Assembly: GCA_958295815.1 (NCBI GenBank)
Contig: OY282374.1
Location: forward strand, 4,492,682-4,556,681
From: Candidatus Poribacteria bacterium
GTDB lineage: Bacteria; Poribacteria; WGA-4E; WGA-3G
Length of the DNA stretch: 64,000 nucleotides
Reading direction: 5' to 3'
In this document: in pieces, positions 42,187 through 51,374 of the stretch
How positions within the stretch are numbered: the first letter of the stretch is position 1
How the letters are laid out: each line of letters opens with the position of its first letter
Translations under genes and position numbers: made by a program
Notes under the pieces: model-generated
The model's database searches: none
What the model was told of the DNA's origin: nothing
Seen by the model: the letters and a program-made list of their open reading frames with translations, nothing else

Positions 42187-44562
42187 TCAAAATTCGAGCG
42201 TCATGCCGATATATGGGATGATGGGAAATTGGGGTACATCCTCCACAACATCACCCGCAGGATTATAAAACTTGATAACATTTTCACGGTTGTATACATT
42301 CAGAATTTCAAGGAATGCCCCTATCCGCCATCCGTCTCGATTCCAGGTCTTACTCACGCGTAAATCTAATCGATGATAGGCGGGTAACGATGCAAAAGAG
42401 GCAGTTCCGCCTTCAGTCTGAATATTGTTGATAAGGGGTTGCATGCCTCGCGTCATCGGATCTTGGATTAGGAGGATTTCGCTTATGTGAGCACCAGAAG
42501 TCCCACTTGAATACTGCCACTTCGCGCCTACCTCTAAAGTCGGACTGATGTTATAGTTGCCGACGAGACTGATAATATGTGTGTTATCGAAGATGTATGG
42601 TTCATAAGAGACATCAGAATGTGTGCGCTGCTCCCTATGCGTCCATGCGTAAGAGAGCCAACCGAAAAACTTTTCACCAATGCGGTGTCGTAAGAACGCC
42701 TCTGCGCCGCCGATAAACCCCGAACCCTGATTGCGGTAATTGACGGTAGCCAGTAAGTCTGTATGAAGAAGTTCTGCGTCATTTGCCGTTACCAAATCAT
42801 TCAGACTTTTGTAGTAAGCTGCGAGTTTGAGTTCTGTTTGCGATGACAGTTCATGTTCAAACTCCATAACATAGTGCTGCGCCAGACTCGATTTTAAGTC
42901 CCTGTTCCCACCTTCTGCGAGTACCTGATACGCTAACGGACTCTGTTCATAAGTTCCGTAAGCAAAGCGGAGCGTGGAATTATTGGGGAGTTTTACGCTC
43001 AGGCTACCGCGCGGTTGAACGGAAAGTTCTTCGGTTAGATTCAAATAGTCAAACCGCATACCGAGTGCAAGCGAGAGAAATGAGAGTGGATCATAACGTC
43101 CTTGTAGATACCCTTCTGCCCGTTGAAAATTGTACGTGAATTCATCGTGGATCTTCTCAAAACGGCGCACCTCATAAGTGCCATCGTCATAAGCGATAAA
43201 CTCTTCATCCTCTGACAATCCAAAACGGACTTCTGGGTCGGTCACTTCCTCATAAACCGGAAACCTGCGGTTTTCAAAACTTTTTGCGGGGCTGAATGCG
43301 AAGAGAAATCCGGGTTCAAATTGAAATTTGGGTGTTAGCTTGTAGGTTATATCTTCGCGGAGCATATAGAGAGGGACACTTGCTTTTAGTGTGTGGTGCG
43401 CATATTCTGCGGATAGAAGCACTTGTTCTTGATTCTCATTGATTTCAAAAGTTTGACTAATAACACCTTGAAAATCGGCATTGAGAAAAGTGAAACTACG
43501 CGTAAGGGAGAGGTGGGATGTCAGATTTTCATTGAACTCGGACAGGAGATGGATACCTTGCGCTTCAAAACCGTTTTTGAAATAGGCAGCAAAGTCGAGT
43601 GCTCCGTATGCACGATCTACAATATTAAAGTGATCGTTCGCACCGAAGGCATTGAAGGTGAGGCGATGTTTTTCGCCGAGTTCATAAACAAATTTGAGCT
43701 GATAATCCGAGAAGTAGGGCAACACCCAATCGTCAACGAACAGTCCACCAATAAGATCAAGGTAACTCCGTCTTCCAGCGGCATGAAAGTATCCCTTATC
43801 CGTGATTCTACCTTCCAGCAGTCCTTCGGAGTAGAGGACGTTAAGGTTAAAATTACCGTTCAATGTCTGTTCGTCAATTTGGTCTCGGGAGTGGATGTCA
43901 AGGACAGTTTGTGAATCCAACCCGAATTCGGCACCGTAGCTACCCGCATAGATATGGATGTCATCAACAATATTGGAACTAATCGTTGAGACAAGTCCGC
44001 CATAATGGAAAGGATAACCGAGCGGTGTTCTGTCAAAATAGTAGAGGGTGTCTCCCGGGCCACTGCCGCGAATATAAAGAACCCCGAAGTAATCGTTTGG
44101 GATGCCGATGCTTGGGAGGGTCGTCAGTCCCTTGAGCGCGTCGTTGGCGGTGCCGGGGATACGGAGGAGTTCGCTCCCGCGCATCTCCTTACGGCTCACC
44201 GTCGGTGGGAGGCGTTCCCCTTCTACAACGATGGTTTCTAATTTAACTGCCTCGCCTAAGTAAATTTTGACCTCGGTGGTATCATTGCTGCTGACTTGAG
44301 CAGAAATCTCTGTGGGTACTGTTTCACTGGAATGGGTAATAACGAAAGTATATGTGCCTTCACGGAGTTCTGTGAACCGGAAGATACCGTTTTTATCTGT
44401 TTTTTGGTTTTGGTCGGTTTCGAGAATGTGAACATCAGCACCTGCAAGGGGTTTCCCTATGCTTCGCTGATAGACGGTGCCTTGAATATCGCCTGTTTGG
44501 GCAAAGGCAAATACAGGGGACAATGCGAACATAAGTAGCGTGATGATGGATCGTGGCGTCAT
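42187..44562 (-). CDS. TonB-dependent outer membrane receptor with CarboxypepD_reg-like domain
   Basis: A 791-residue paralog of the 39341-41740 gene. ATG 44562 is chosen because GGAGG lies 12 bases upstream and the protein then begins with a signal peptide MTPRSIITLLMFALSPVFAF. The open frame extends to 44742, but that part runs through a MITE. Domains: regulatory-like sandwich (GTVYQRSIGKPLAGADVHIL), plug (RIPGTANDALKGLTTLPSIG, GSYGAEFGLDSQTVLDIHSR) and a long barrel ending IGMTLEF. Sequence identity to the paralog is high in plug and N-terminal domain and lower in barrel loops, which suggests different ligands. An acidic insert with a tandem GLSEDEEF-like stretch lies near residues 335-360. 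Confidence 0.9.
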   Translation of the reverse strand: MTPRSIITLLMFALSPVFAFAQTGDIQGTVYQRSIGKPLAGADVHILETDQNQKTDKNGIFRFTELREGTYTFVITHSSETVPTEISAQVSSNDTTEVKIYLGEAVKLETIVVEGERLPPTVSRKEMRGSELLRIPGTANDALKGLTTLPSIGIPNDYFGVLYIRGSGPGDTLYYFDRTPLGYPFHYGGLVSTISSNIVDDIHIYAGSYGAEFGLDSQTVLDIHSRDQIDEQTLNGNFNLNVLYSEGLLEGRITDKGYFHAAGRRSYLDLIGGLFVDDWVLPYFSDYQLKFVYELGEKHRLTFNAFGANDHFNIVDRAYGALDFAAYFKNGFEAQGIHLLSEFNENLTSHLSLTRSFTFLNADFQGVISQTFEINENQEQVLLSAEYAHHTLKASVPLYMLREDITYKLTPKFQFEPGFLFAFSPAKSFENRRFPVYEEVTDPEVRFGLSEDEEFIAYDDGTYEVRRFEKIHDEFTYNFQRAEGYLQGRYDPLSFLSLALGMRFDYLNLTEELSVQPRGSLSVKLPNNSTLRFAYGTYEQSPLAYQVLAEGGNRDLKSSLAQHYVMEFEHELSSQTELKLAAYYKSLNDLVTANDAELLHTDLLATVNYRNQGSGFIGGAEAFLRHRIGEKFFGWLSYAWTHREQRTHSDVSYEPYIFDNTHIISLVGNYNISPTLEVGAKWQYSSGTSGAHISEILLIQDPMTRGMQPLINNIQTEGGTASFASLPAYHRLDLRVSKTWNRDGWRIGAFLEILNVYNRENVIKFYNPAGDVVEDVPQFPIIPYIGMTLEF

Positions 44563-44696
44563 TCGGGGTTTTACCTCCATTTTGTGCTTTAACGTAATGT
44601 GCGTCGGATTTAAGGAAAGAGAACTCCCTGATTTATATAAAAGACGCGATTCTGAAATTGGAAAGGTGCATAAAATGGTGTGACCGAATGTTGATA

Positions 44697-44815
44697 TTAT
44701 GGTAGATTTTAGAATTACTTTGACACTCTCAAATAGGGACAACCCCCCTAACCCCCCTTATCAGGGGGGAATCCTGCTGTCCTGAATGTCAACATATTTC
44801 TCTAATTCACCATAA
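44697..44815. mobile_element. MITE-like element with TTATGGT ends carrying a CCCCCTTATCAGGGGG repeat
   Basis: Left end TTATGGTAGATTTTAGAATT (44697 onward to about 44729). Right end 44784-44815, whose complement starts TTATGGTGAATTAGAGAAAT and ends TGACATTC. Length 119 bp. The core (44741-44771) is a copy of the AACCCCCCTAACCCCCCTTA-TCAGGGGGGA repeat that flanks the DUF559 gene at 7092-7537. This places two repeat families in one element. It lies upstream of the TonB-dependent receptor gene. Confidence 0.6.
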
Positions 44816-44851
44816 AGTAAAACCCACAATTTCATGGATGCTTGTACGCGA

Positions 44852-44888
44852 AAAAGCCGAGCATATAGTATGTATACGCTCGGCTTTT
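44852..44888. terminator. Bidirectional-type terminator after the NHL gene
   Basis: AAAAGCCGAGC (44852-44862) pairs perfectly with GCTCGGCTTTT (44878-44888). A and T runs on both sides allow action in either direction. It closes the leftward DUF1800/DUF1501/NHL operon ending at 44912. Confidence 0.88.
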
Positions 44889-44911
44889 CGTGTTTTTATA
44901 TTCGCCTAATT

Positions 44912-45925
44912 TTATTCTTGATGCAATGTAACCGATCTGCGGGGTGGGCTAAGTTCCTGCGGTGTTAGCGGTACTGCCATATTCCGATAGACTTGAACCC
45001 GGTAGGATCCAAAGTCTGGCACGAACATTAACCCATCGTCGCTGACGGCGACAGATTTGGGTGAACGCAGGTATTTCTGCGGTTCCAAGTCCGCCATGTC
45101 TCGCATCCGATTTGGACTTCCATTCGTCATCATATATGCCAGCGATACCTTTGACAGTGTGGCATCTCCGAGGAATTTCTGTACATACCGCCCTTCTTCG
45201 TTGAAGAGTTGGATCCGGTCGTTCCCACGGTCGGCAACATAGATGTCGCCGTTCAAGTCAACGTCAATACCAGCGGGACGATTCAATTCACCGTTACCGG
45301 TGCCGGACTTGCCGAATGCGAAAAGGAAATTTCCCTCTGCATCAAACTTCTGGACTCTATCGTTCCGCCAATCAACGACGTAGACATCGCCGAGTTCATC
45401 TACGGCAACGCCCCACGGCATGTTGAATTCGCCTTCACCGTCGCCATAACTGCCCCACTGCAAGAGGAACTTGCCGTCTTTCGTGAACTTCTGCACGCGA
45501 TGCCCTAAGCTGTCGGCGATGTAGAGATTCTCGTCTGGGTCGAAAGCCATACCAGCGGGTCCATTGAGTTGTCCCGGCTCAGTACCGTGTTCACCCCATG
45601 TGCCGATGTGTTCACTTTCACTATTAAAGGCGACAATCCGATGCACGTATTCATCGGACACATAGATATTTTCTTCACTGTCGGCGGTGATTGTTACGGG
45701 CCATGTGAATTGACCGTCTCCTTGTCCGTAGCCGCCCATTGTACCGAGATCTTCATCATCAACGGTATACTTCCGAATCATCGCAGTGCCGTCGCTACGA
45801 CACATGATGTACAAACGTCCCTCTTTTCCGATTGCGATGTCAACCGGATAGTTTGTCGTACGTCGCATGCTCAGGGTCTTGTGGAATGGATACCCGGCAC
45901 GCAACAAGCCGTAAGGTCTACCCAT
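44912..45925 (-). CDS. NHL-repeat beta-propeller protein
   Basis: A 337-residue protein starting MGRPYGLLRAGYPFHKTLS, with AGGAGG five bases before the ATG; an upstream in-frame ATG at 46003 has no such site. Six NHL blades follow, for example NGPAGMAFDPDENLYIADSL, MPWGVAVDELGDVYVVDWRN and RPAGIDVDLNGDIYVADRGN, each followed by D/HRVQKF or DRIQLF. The last blade includes RSPKSVAVSDDGLMFVPDFG. No signal peptide is present, so it may stay in the cytosol or leave by another route. It is last in a leftward operon with DUF1800 and DUF1501 genes, 173 bases upstream. Function unknown. Confidence 0.85.
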   Translation of the reverse strand: MGRPYGLLRAGYPFHKTLSMRRTTNYPVDIAIGKEGRLYIMCRSDGTAMIRKYTVDDEDLGTMGGYGQGDGQFTWPVTITADSEENIYVSDEYVHRIVAFNSESEHIGTWGEHGTEPGQLNGPAGMAFDPDENLYIADSLGHRVQKFTKDGKFLLQWGSYGDGEGEFNMPWGVAVDELGDVYVVDWRNDRVQKFDAEGNFLFAFGKSGTGNGELNRPAGIDVDLNGDIYVADRGNDRIQLFNEEGRYVQKFLGDATLSKVSLAYMMTNGSPNRMRDMADLEPQKYLRSPKSVAVSDDGLMFVPDFGSYRVQVYRNMAVPLTPQELSPPRRSVTLHQE

Positions 45926-46098
45926 AATAGCCTCCTGTTTTTCTAACGATTGCTTCTGGACGCTGCATCCGTTGTCCTTGCGGTTTTCGTCTAAGTTCAC
46001 CATTTAATGGTACTAACAGTACCCTATTGATTTCTTTCGATGGACATCCTCAAGAACAATATTCTTGCAGCTCAGATTTAATCGTTTAAAAATTGTTC

Positions 46099-47232
46099 CT
46101 AAGAAAATGGGTGGATCTGTTCAAAATTCCCGCCGACGATGTGAGTCGGGTCTACACCCATCCACTGTTCCAAGAGCGTTCCATAGATACCCCGGAAGTC
46201 GATCGTGTGCTCAAGGTCTTCGCCGTGTACCCAACGTGCGGGGTCAAGGGATGGATACTCTGAGTAGAGTCCACCTTTCACCCGATCACCGATGATGAAA
46301 GCACCCCCACCGGTTCCATGGTCGGTTCCACTGGCGTTGTCTCGGATGCGTCTGCCAAACTCTGTGAAGACGTACATGACGACCTCTTCAGAGGCATCGT
46401 GTGCCCGCAGATCAGTGAAGAACGCTTGGATGGCTTCCGTGAGTTCGGTAAGGAGCCGCGGATGTGCCGGGACCTCGTTAGCGTGGTTGTCGTATCCGCC
46501 GTGCTGCGTGTAAAAGACGCGTGTGCCGAGGTCAGCGAAATGGACACGTGCGACATCTCGCAGGCTTTTCGCGATGGAACTTTGTGGGTATTCCACGTCA
46601 GACTGATACATCGCCGGTGCTTTCTTGAGTTCGTCGGCACCTTTGATCACATCCATTCCGGTCTGGCTGAGGTAGTCCATGACGATACCGCTGCCGACGG
46701 TGCTGCTATACATCGCCTTGAATACCTCAAGAGCCTTCGTCCGGTGTGCTTCATCACCGATACTGGTCATCAGACCGTAGTTATCCAAATCGCCAACAGA
46801 GGTAACTGGGATACCGGAGAGTGCGCAGGCACGTGGGAGTCCTTGTCCAAAGCTTACAGCGGTTAAGACGTTCTGGCTTTGGGGATCGAGTTCTCGGACG
46901 AGTCGACCGACCCAACCTTCATCACCGATCTTCACGGGTTCACAGGTATGCATAATATCCATCGCCCGGAAGTGAGAACGGTTTGCGTCTGGGTAGCCTA
47001 TACCTTGTACAACGGCGACCTCGCCAGCATCAAACATATCTTTCAGCGGTGCGGCACTCGGATTCCATCCCAAGGTATCGTGATGCGGTAGCACATCTTC
47101 GGCTTTAATGCCTACAACGGGTCGCGAATCGTGATAAATCCCGCTCGTGTAGGGGATGAGCGTATTCATAAAGTCGTTGCCACCAGAGAGTTGGACAACG
47201 ACAAGGACCGGGTCTTTTTTCGTCGTACTCAT
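46099..47232 (-). CDS. DUF1501 family protein
   Basis: A 377-residue protein. ATG 47232 (MSTTKKDPVLVVVQLSGGND) is preferred, with AGGAG upstream, over the in-frame ATG 47283 that overlaps the DUF1800 gene. It follows the DUF1501 pattern, related to the alkaline-phosphatase-like/sulfatase fold: VVVQLSGGNDFMNTLIPY (about 10-27), HPRLLTELTEAIQAFFTDLR (about 260-279), VVMYVFTEFGRRIRDNASGT and DHGTGGGAFIIG (about 312-323). Family members usually carry a Tat signal; this one does not. It forms a pair with the DUF1800 gene 19 bases upstream, a pair seen in many bacteria. Function unknown. Confidence 0.88.
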   Translation of the reverse strand: MSTTKKDPVLVVVQLSGGNDFMNTLIPYTSGIYHDSRPVVGIKAEDVLPHHDTLGWNPSAAPLKDMFDAGEVAVVQGIGYPDANRSHFRAMDIMHTCEPVKIGDEGWVGRLVRELDPQSQNVLTAVSFGQGLPRACALSGIPVTSVGDLDNYGLMTSIGDEAHRTKALEVFKAMYSSTVGSGIVMDYLSQTGMDVIKGADELKKAPAMYQSDVEYPQSSIAKSLRDVARVHFADLGTRVFYTQHGGYDNHANEVPAHPRLLTELTEAIQAFFTDLRAHDASEEVVMYVFTEFGRRIRDNASGTDHGTGGGAFIIGDRVKGGLYSEYPSLDPARWVHGEDLEHTIDFRGIYGTLLEQWMGVDPTHIVGGNFEQIHPFS

Positions 47233-47251
47233 GTCAAAGTCTCCTAAAAGG

Positions 47252-48637
47252 TTAGCCAAGTTGATACTCTCTTGAAGCCACAATTAATTGGAGCATACTA
47301 ACAACCCGTGCTTGATTCTCCTCTGCAGCGTCATCATTTCCAAAATTGAGTTCACCGCTCGCCTCTGCGAATTCAGTTAGATACTGGCGCGTGGTATCGC
47401 CTACCGGTAGCGGACCAGTATAGTCGAGACATTTGTCCACAAATTCATCAGGTGAGAGCGAACTCCCGTTGTTTTTCAAGCGACTGATGAGATCCTGAAT
47501 GCCGGGTTTGGATGCGTCACTCACCTCACGAACGGCGAAGTTAACACGAGCGGTCAGCAGTCCGCCGTCAATCCACTCTTTACCAGTGTGCCAACCTTCG
47601 ACTGTAGGTGGGTCGAGGAGCTTCTGTCCCATTAATTGGGTCGCACTCGCAAATTGACCCGCGCCGGGTTGCGGAGATTGGAAGGTACCCGTAAGTTTAA
47701 CGATACCAAGGACGAGTTCCGTTGGATTTTTTACCTTCTTGAACTGTGCCTCTTTGAAGAAATCAGAATTGAAGAGGACACCCAAGACGTGCGCCAGATG
47801 TCCGTCGGATTCCATAAAGGCGTTTGCGAGCGTATCAACAGCATCCGGGTCTTGCGGCGGGGTCACGTTCCATGAGGGCACTTGCGGTTCATCTGCGACG
47901 AAGAAGTTATAGAGGTGCCTGGAGACAAATCTGGCGCAAGCGGGTTGCTCAACGATAATGTCGATGATGTCATCGCCGTTGAGGTTCCCAGTATGCCCTA
48001 AAAAGGTCTTCTCGCTGTCGTCGTGTGTCTCTTCATCGAATAGGAAGGGCGGCGTGTAATAGCCGTGTGGATATAAAGGGATCGGCTGTCCGAATGTCCA
48101 ACCAGTAAAAGCGAGGGCACAGTTCTTGATGTCATCTTCTGAGTAGTTGCCTACCCCTAATGAGAAGAGTTCAAGGAGTTCTCTGCCGTAATTTTCGTTG
48201 GGTTCACCCTTAATATTTTCGTTGTTGTCGAGCCAGAATATCATTGCCGGGTCTTTGGAGAGTTCGAGCAAAATGTCCCGCATCTTCCCCATACCGACAC
48301 GCCGAAGCATATCAATCTGGTTAGAAGAGGCAAGGATGTGTTGATTCTTACCGAGTCCGGTTGCGAAGACATGGTGCCAGAAAAGTGCCATCTTCTCCTG
48401 AAGTGGGCATTTGCTGTTCAGCATCCGATAGACCCAGATACCGACATAGCCACCTTCACCGCCAAAGTACCGATCTAAAATATCTTCATCAATTGGGGTT
48501 CCGCGTTCAGGATGGACGAGATCGTCGACAACGCTCTCGTAGCCTTTCTCGGCGTAGGCTTCCAACTCGGTGCGGGTTGCTCCAAACCCTGCGCGACGCA
48601 TGAGGTGCGCCATTAACGCAACATCGTTGTTTGACAT
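47252..48637 (-). CDS. DUF1800 family protein
   Basis: A 461-residue protein. ATG 48637 (MSNNDVALMAHLMRRAGFGA) is chosen; GGAGGTG is five bases upstream. DUF1800 landmarks are HLMRRAGFGATRTELE (about 11-26), KMALFWHHVFATG (about 80-92), ENYGRELLELFSLGVGNYSE (about 150-169), ALAFTGWTFG (about 177-186) and the C-terminal VVSMLQLIVASREYQ. The family's role is unknown; it occurs next to DUF1501 genes. It is the first gene of the three-gene leftward operon. No signal peptide is seen. Confidence 0.88.
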   Translation of the reverse strand: MSNNDVALMAHLMRRAGFGATRTELEAYAEKGYESVVDDLVHPERGTPIDEDILDRYFGGEGGYVGIWVYRMLNSKCPLQEKMALFWHHVFATGLGKNQHILASSNQIDMLRRVGMGKMRDILLELSKDPAMIFWLDNNENIKGEPNENYGRELLELFSLGVGNYSEDDIKNCALAFTGWTFGQPIPLYPHGYYTPPFLFDEETHDDSEKTFLGHTGNLNGDDIIDIIVEQPACARFVSRHLYNFFVADEPQVPSWNVTPPQDPDAVDTLANAFMESDGHLAHVLGVLFNSDFFKEAQFKKVKNPTELVLGIVKLTGTFQSPQPGAGQFASATQLMGQKLLDPPTVEGWHTGKEWIDGGLLTARVNFAVREVSDASKPGIQDLISRLKNNGSSLSPDEFVDKCLDYTGPLPVGDTTRQYLTEFAEASGELNFGNDDAAEENQARVVSMLQLIVASREYQLG

Positions 48638-48797
48638 GTTCACCTCCGATACATTTACCGTGAGAGAGTGCTTCACGTTAGCAACTTTCGATGGAATACC
48701 GTTCTTACGATTAGGTTGATAGGGTTATCTTCGGAGAAATTACTGTAAGATTACGCATATCTTATAATTAAAGTAAAAAAAATGTCAAGTTTTTTTG

Positions 48798-49095
48798 TGG
48801 GTGGTGGGTTATGGGTTATGGGTTATAAGTTATAAGTTATAAGTTATAAGTTATAAGAATCGGGATGTGGGTACTGGGTTATAAGTTATAAGTTATAAGA
48901 GTCGGGAAACGGAGTTCCCTCCTACATGGGTTATGGGTACTGGGTTATAAGTTATAGGTTATAAGTTATAAGAGTCGGGATGTGGGGACTGGGTTATAAG
49001 TTATAAGAGTCGGGATGCGGAGATCCCTCCTACATGGGTTAGGGGTACTGGGTTATAAGTTATAAGTTATAAGTCATAAGAATCGGGATTTGGAG
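48798..49095. repeat. Low-complexity tandem region (GGTTATAAGTTATAAG and TCGGGA-TCCCTCCTACAT units)
   Basis: About 300 bases made of GGGTTATAAGTTATAAGTTA units alternating with AGAGTCGGGA...CCCTCCTACATGGGTTA units, roughly five larger periods. The rest of the 48638-49235 intergenic stretch is AT-rich with no other feature. It contains no coding frame and no spacer-like unique segments. The same modules occur at 30431-30536. Confidence 0.85.
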
Positions 49096-49235
49096 ATCGT
49101 CCTAATACCGCGGAGAATTTGGTTTTTTGCAACTTTTCAGTCTTGGACACGCGTCACTGTATTATGAACTCGCCATTTTGCGCAGAATTTTGAAAATTGA
49201 TGTGAACTCAAAGTTCTATTATGAAGGTAAATCTC

Positions 49236-50228
49236 ATGAAATATTTATATCTGTCTTTGCTTTGTGCTTATAGCCTAACGTTAGTTGGTCCAGTTTTCGC
49301 CAAAGTGCCGACAACGCCCAAAATCCTTTTTACCTCCGTACGAGATTTCAATTATGGCGTCTATATCATGAATCCTGATGGCTCTGAACAGGTGAACTTA
49401 ACAGATCATCGCGCAAATGACCTGGATGCCTTCTGGTCCCCCACGGGTGAGCAGATTCTTTTCGTCTCCGATCGTGGTGGTGAGCGAGACCTCTATCTGA
49501 TGAACGCAGATGGATCCAATGTCCGGCGCGTTTTCAAGGATGAGTTGAAGGGAAGCACTTATAGAGATTATCCTACTTGGTCTCCCGATGGTAGACAGTT
49601 CGCTTACATGCATATTAACTGGGACAAGGACATATATGCTATCTACATTGCGACCTTAGGAGAACGAGCAGAGGATTTTATCGCCGATGGCTTGTTTCCA
49701 GCATGGTCGCCTGTCGGCGAAGAGATTGCCTGCTCTGTATGGGGGCGAGTTGTATTTATCAATATTCGCACAGGCGCGCAAGAAAGGCTTCTACCCAGGA
49801 AAGTAGCGGGTCATCAACTTGAGGCTTCTTGGTCGTCTTTGGGGGACAAACTCGTCTTTTCTTGGAATAAGAATCCGCTACCTCCAGATCGTAAACCCCG
49901 GGACCCTTTTCCACCTGGATGGGATGATAAGCAGACAATCTACATCGTCAACCGCGATGGTACCGATCTCCAACAGCTTGTTGATGAAGTTGGTCCGAAG
50001 GCATGGTCTCCTGAGTTATCGCCAAACGGAGAGCAACTCCTTTATACACAGGTAATTAATGATCGGAACCAGATATTTAAACTTGATATAAACACCGGTG
50101 TTCGGACACAGTTAACGCATACTATATGGAATTTTGGCGGGGATTGGTTTGATCCAGCATACGCACTGCCAGTTTCGCCACAACCGCATCTACTTACCAC
50201 AACGTGGGGAGAAGTGAAAAAGAGATAG
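49236..50228 (+). CDS. Secreted TolB-like propeller with TTTWG tail, copy A of a recent duplication
   Basis: A 330-residue exported protein; ATG 49236 follows AAGG by seven bases (an in-frame ATG at 49221 is the alternative). Signal peptide ending near VFA-K. PD40 blades: ILFTSVRDFNYGVYIMNPDG, AFWSPTGEQILFVSDRGGER, YPTWSPDGRQFAYMHINWDK, AWSPELSPNGEQLLYTQVIN. The C-terminus is WFDPAYALPVSPQPHLLTTT-WGEVKKR, the shared tail. The N-terminal 40 codons and the last 175 codons are nearly identical at DNA level to the next gene, while the middle is clearly divergent. Confidence 0.87.
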   Translation: MKYLYLSLLCAYSLTLVGPVFAKVPTTPKILFTSVRDFNYGVYIMNPDGSEQVNLTDHRANDLDAFWSPTGEQILFVSDRGGERDLYLMNADGSNVRRVFKDELKGSTYRDYPTWSPDGRQFAYMHINWDKDIYAIYIATLGERAEDFIADGLFPAWSPVGEEIACSVWGRVVFINIRTGAQERLLPRKVAGHQLEASWSSLGDKLVFSWNKNPLPPDRKPRDPFPPGWDDKQTIYIVNRDGTDLQQLVDEVGPKAWSPELSPNGEQLLYTQVINDRNQIFKLDINTGVRTQLTHTIWNFGGDWFDPAYALPVSPQPHLLTTTWGEVKKR

Positions 50229-50307
50229 AGTTTTGAACATAACCGCTTTCGGGCATTTCCGGTGAGAAACTACTGTTTTTTTATGAATAACTATGGCAGG
50301 AATACTG

Positions 50308-51321
50308 ATGAAATTTATCTTTGTCTTTTGTATCCTTAGCGTTATGCTGCTTTGTGTGAACATATTTCCACTTTTCGCAGAAGCACCGACAACGCCCAAA
50401 ATCCTTTTTACCTCCGTACGAGATTTCAATTATGGGGTCTATATCATGAATCCTGATGGCTCTGAACAGGTGAACTTAACAGATCATCGCGCAAATGACC
50501 TGAATGCCCTCTGGTCCCCGACAGGTGAGAAGATACTTTTCATCTCCGATCGCGATGGTATTCGGGATCTCTACCTGATGGACCCAGATGGATCCAACGT
50601 CCAGCGCCTCTTTGAGAAAGAAGCAGACAGACAAGATCAGAGTTGGTCTCCTGATGGTAAAAAGATTACTTACACGCACATGCGCTGGGACCATAACAGG
50701 TTCCCTATCTACATCGCAACCCTTGGAGAGCAGGAAGAGAAGGAACTTGGTACGGATGGACTTTTCCCAGCATGGTCGCCTGTCGGCGAAGAGATTGCCT
50801 GCTCTGTATGGGGGCGAGTTGTATTTATCAATATTCGCACAGGCGCGCAAGAAAGGCTTCTACCCAAGAAAGCAGCACCTCATCAACTTGAGGCTTCTTG
50901 GTCGTCTTTCGGGGACAAACTCGTCTTTTCTTGGAATAAGAATCCGCTACCTCCAGATCGTAAACCCCGGGACCCTTTTCCACCTGGATGGGATGATAAG
51001 CAGACAATCTACATCGTCAACCGTGATGGTACCGATCTCCAACAGCTTGTTGATGAAGTTGGTCCGAAGGCATGGTCTCCTGAGTTATCGCCAAACGGAG
51101 AGCAACTTCTTTATACACAGGTAATTAATGATCGGAACCAGATATTTAAACTTGATATAAACACCGGTGTTCGGACGCAGTTAACGCACACTATATGGAA
51201 TTTTGGCGGGGATTGGTTTGATCCCGCATACGCACTGCCAGTTTCACCACAACCAGAGTTGCTAACCACGGTATGGGGTGCAGTTAAAAAAGCACAAATT
51301 TCCTTAAAAAAAAGGAAATAA
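50308..51321 (+). CDS. Secreted TolB-like propeller with TTVWG tail, copy B of a recent duplication
   Basis: A 337-residue paralog of the preceding gene. ATG 50308 has CAGGAA five bases upstream; ATG 50293 has none. Signal peptide MKFIFVFCILSVMLLCVNIF. Blades match copy A, but the third blade region (about 50535-50760) is only loosely similar. The end is PELLTTVWGAVKKAQISLKK-RK: the shared tail is followed by an additional lysine-rich extension, the longest overhang of the nine tails. A 155-bp MITE is inserted 53 bases after the stop. Confidence 0.87.
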   Translation: MKFIFVFCILSVMLLCVNIFPLFAEAPTTPKILFTSVRDFNYGVYIMNPDGSEQVNLTDHRANDLNALWSPTGEKILFISDRDGIRDLYLMDPDGSNVQRLFEKEADRQDQSWSPDGKKITYTHMRWDHNRFPIYIATLGEQEEKELGTDGLFPAWSPVGEEIACSVWGRVVFINIRTGAQERLLPKKAAPHQLEASWSSFGDKLVFSWNKNPLPPDRKPRDPFPPGWDDKQTIYIVNRDGTDLQQLVDEVGPKAWSPELSPNGEQLLYTQVINDRNQIFKLDINTGVRTQLTHTIWNFGGDWFDPAYALPVSPQPELLTTVWGAVKKAQISLKKRK

Positions 51322-51374
51322 AAGGCAAAGCGGGTTTTTGGCGGTCAGAGGGTGTGTTCGGCATGTATTATTTG

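Noticed and set aside
44563..44742. N-terminal extension of the TonB-dependent receptor gene to 44742
   Set aside because: The extension reads through a MITE and destroys the signal peptide; a ribosome-binding site lies before ATG 44562.
48798..49095. Repeat cluster tested as a CRISPR array
   Set aside because: The intervals are made of the same low-complexity modules, with no unique spacers of constant length.
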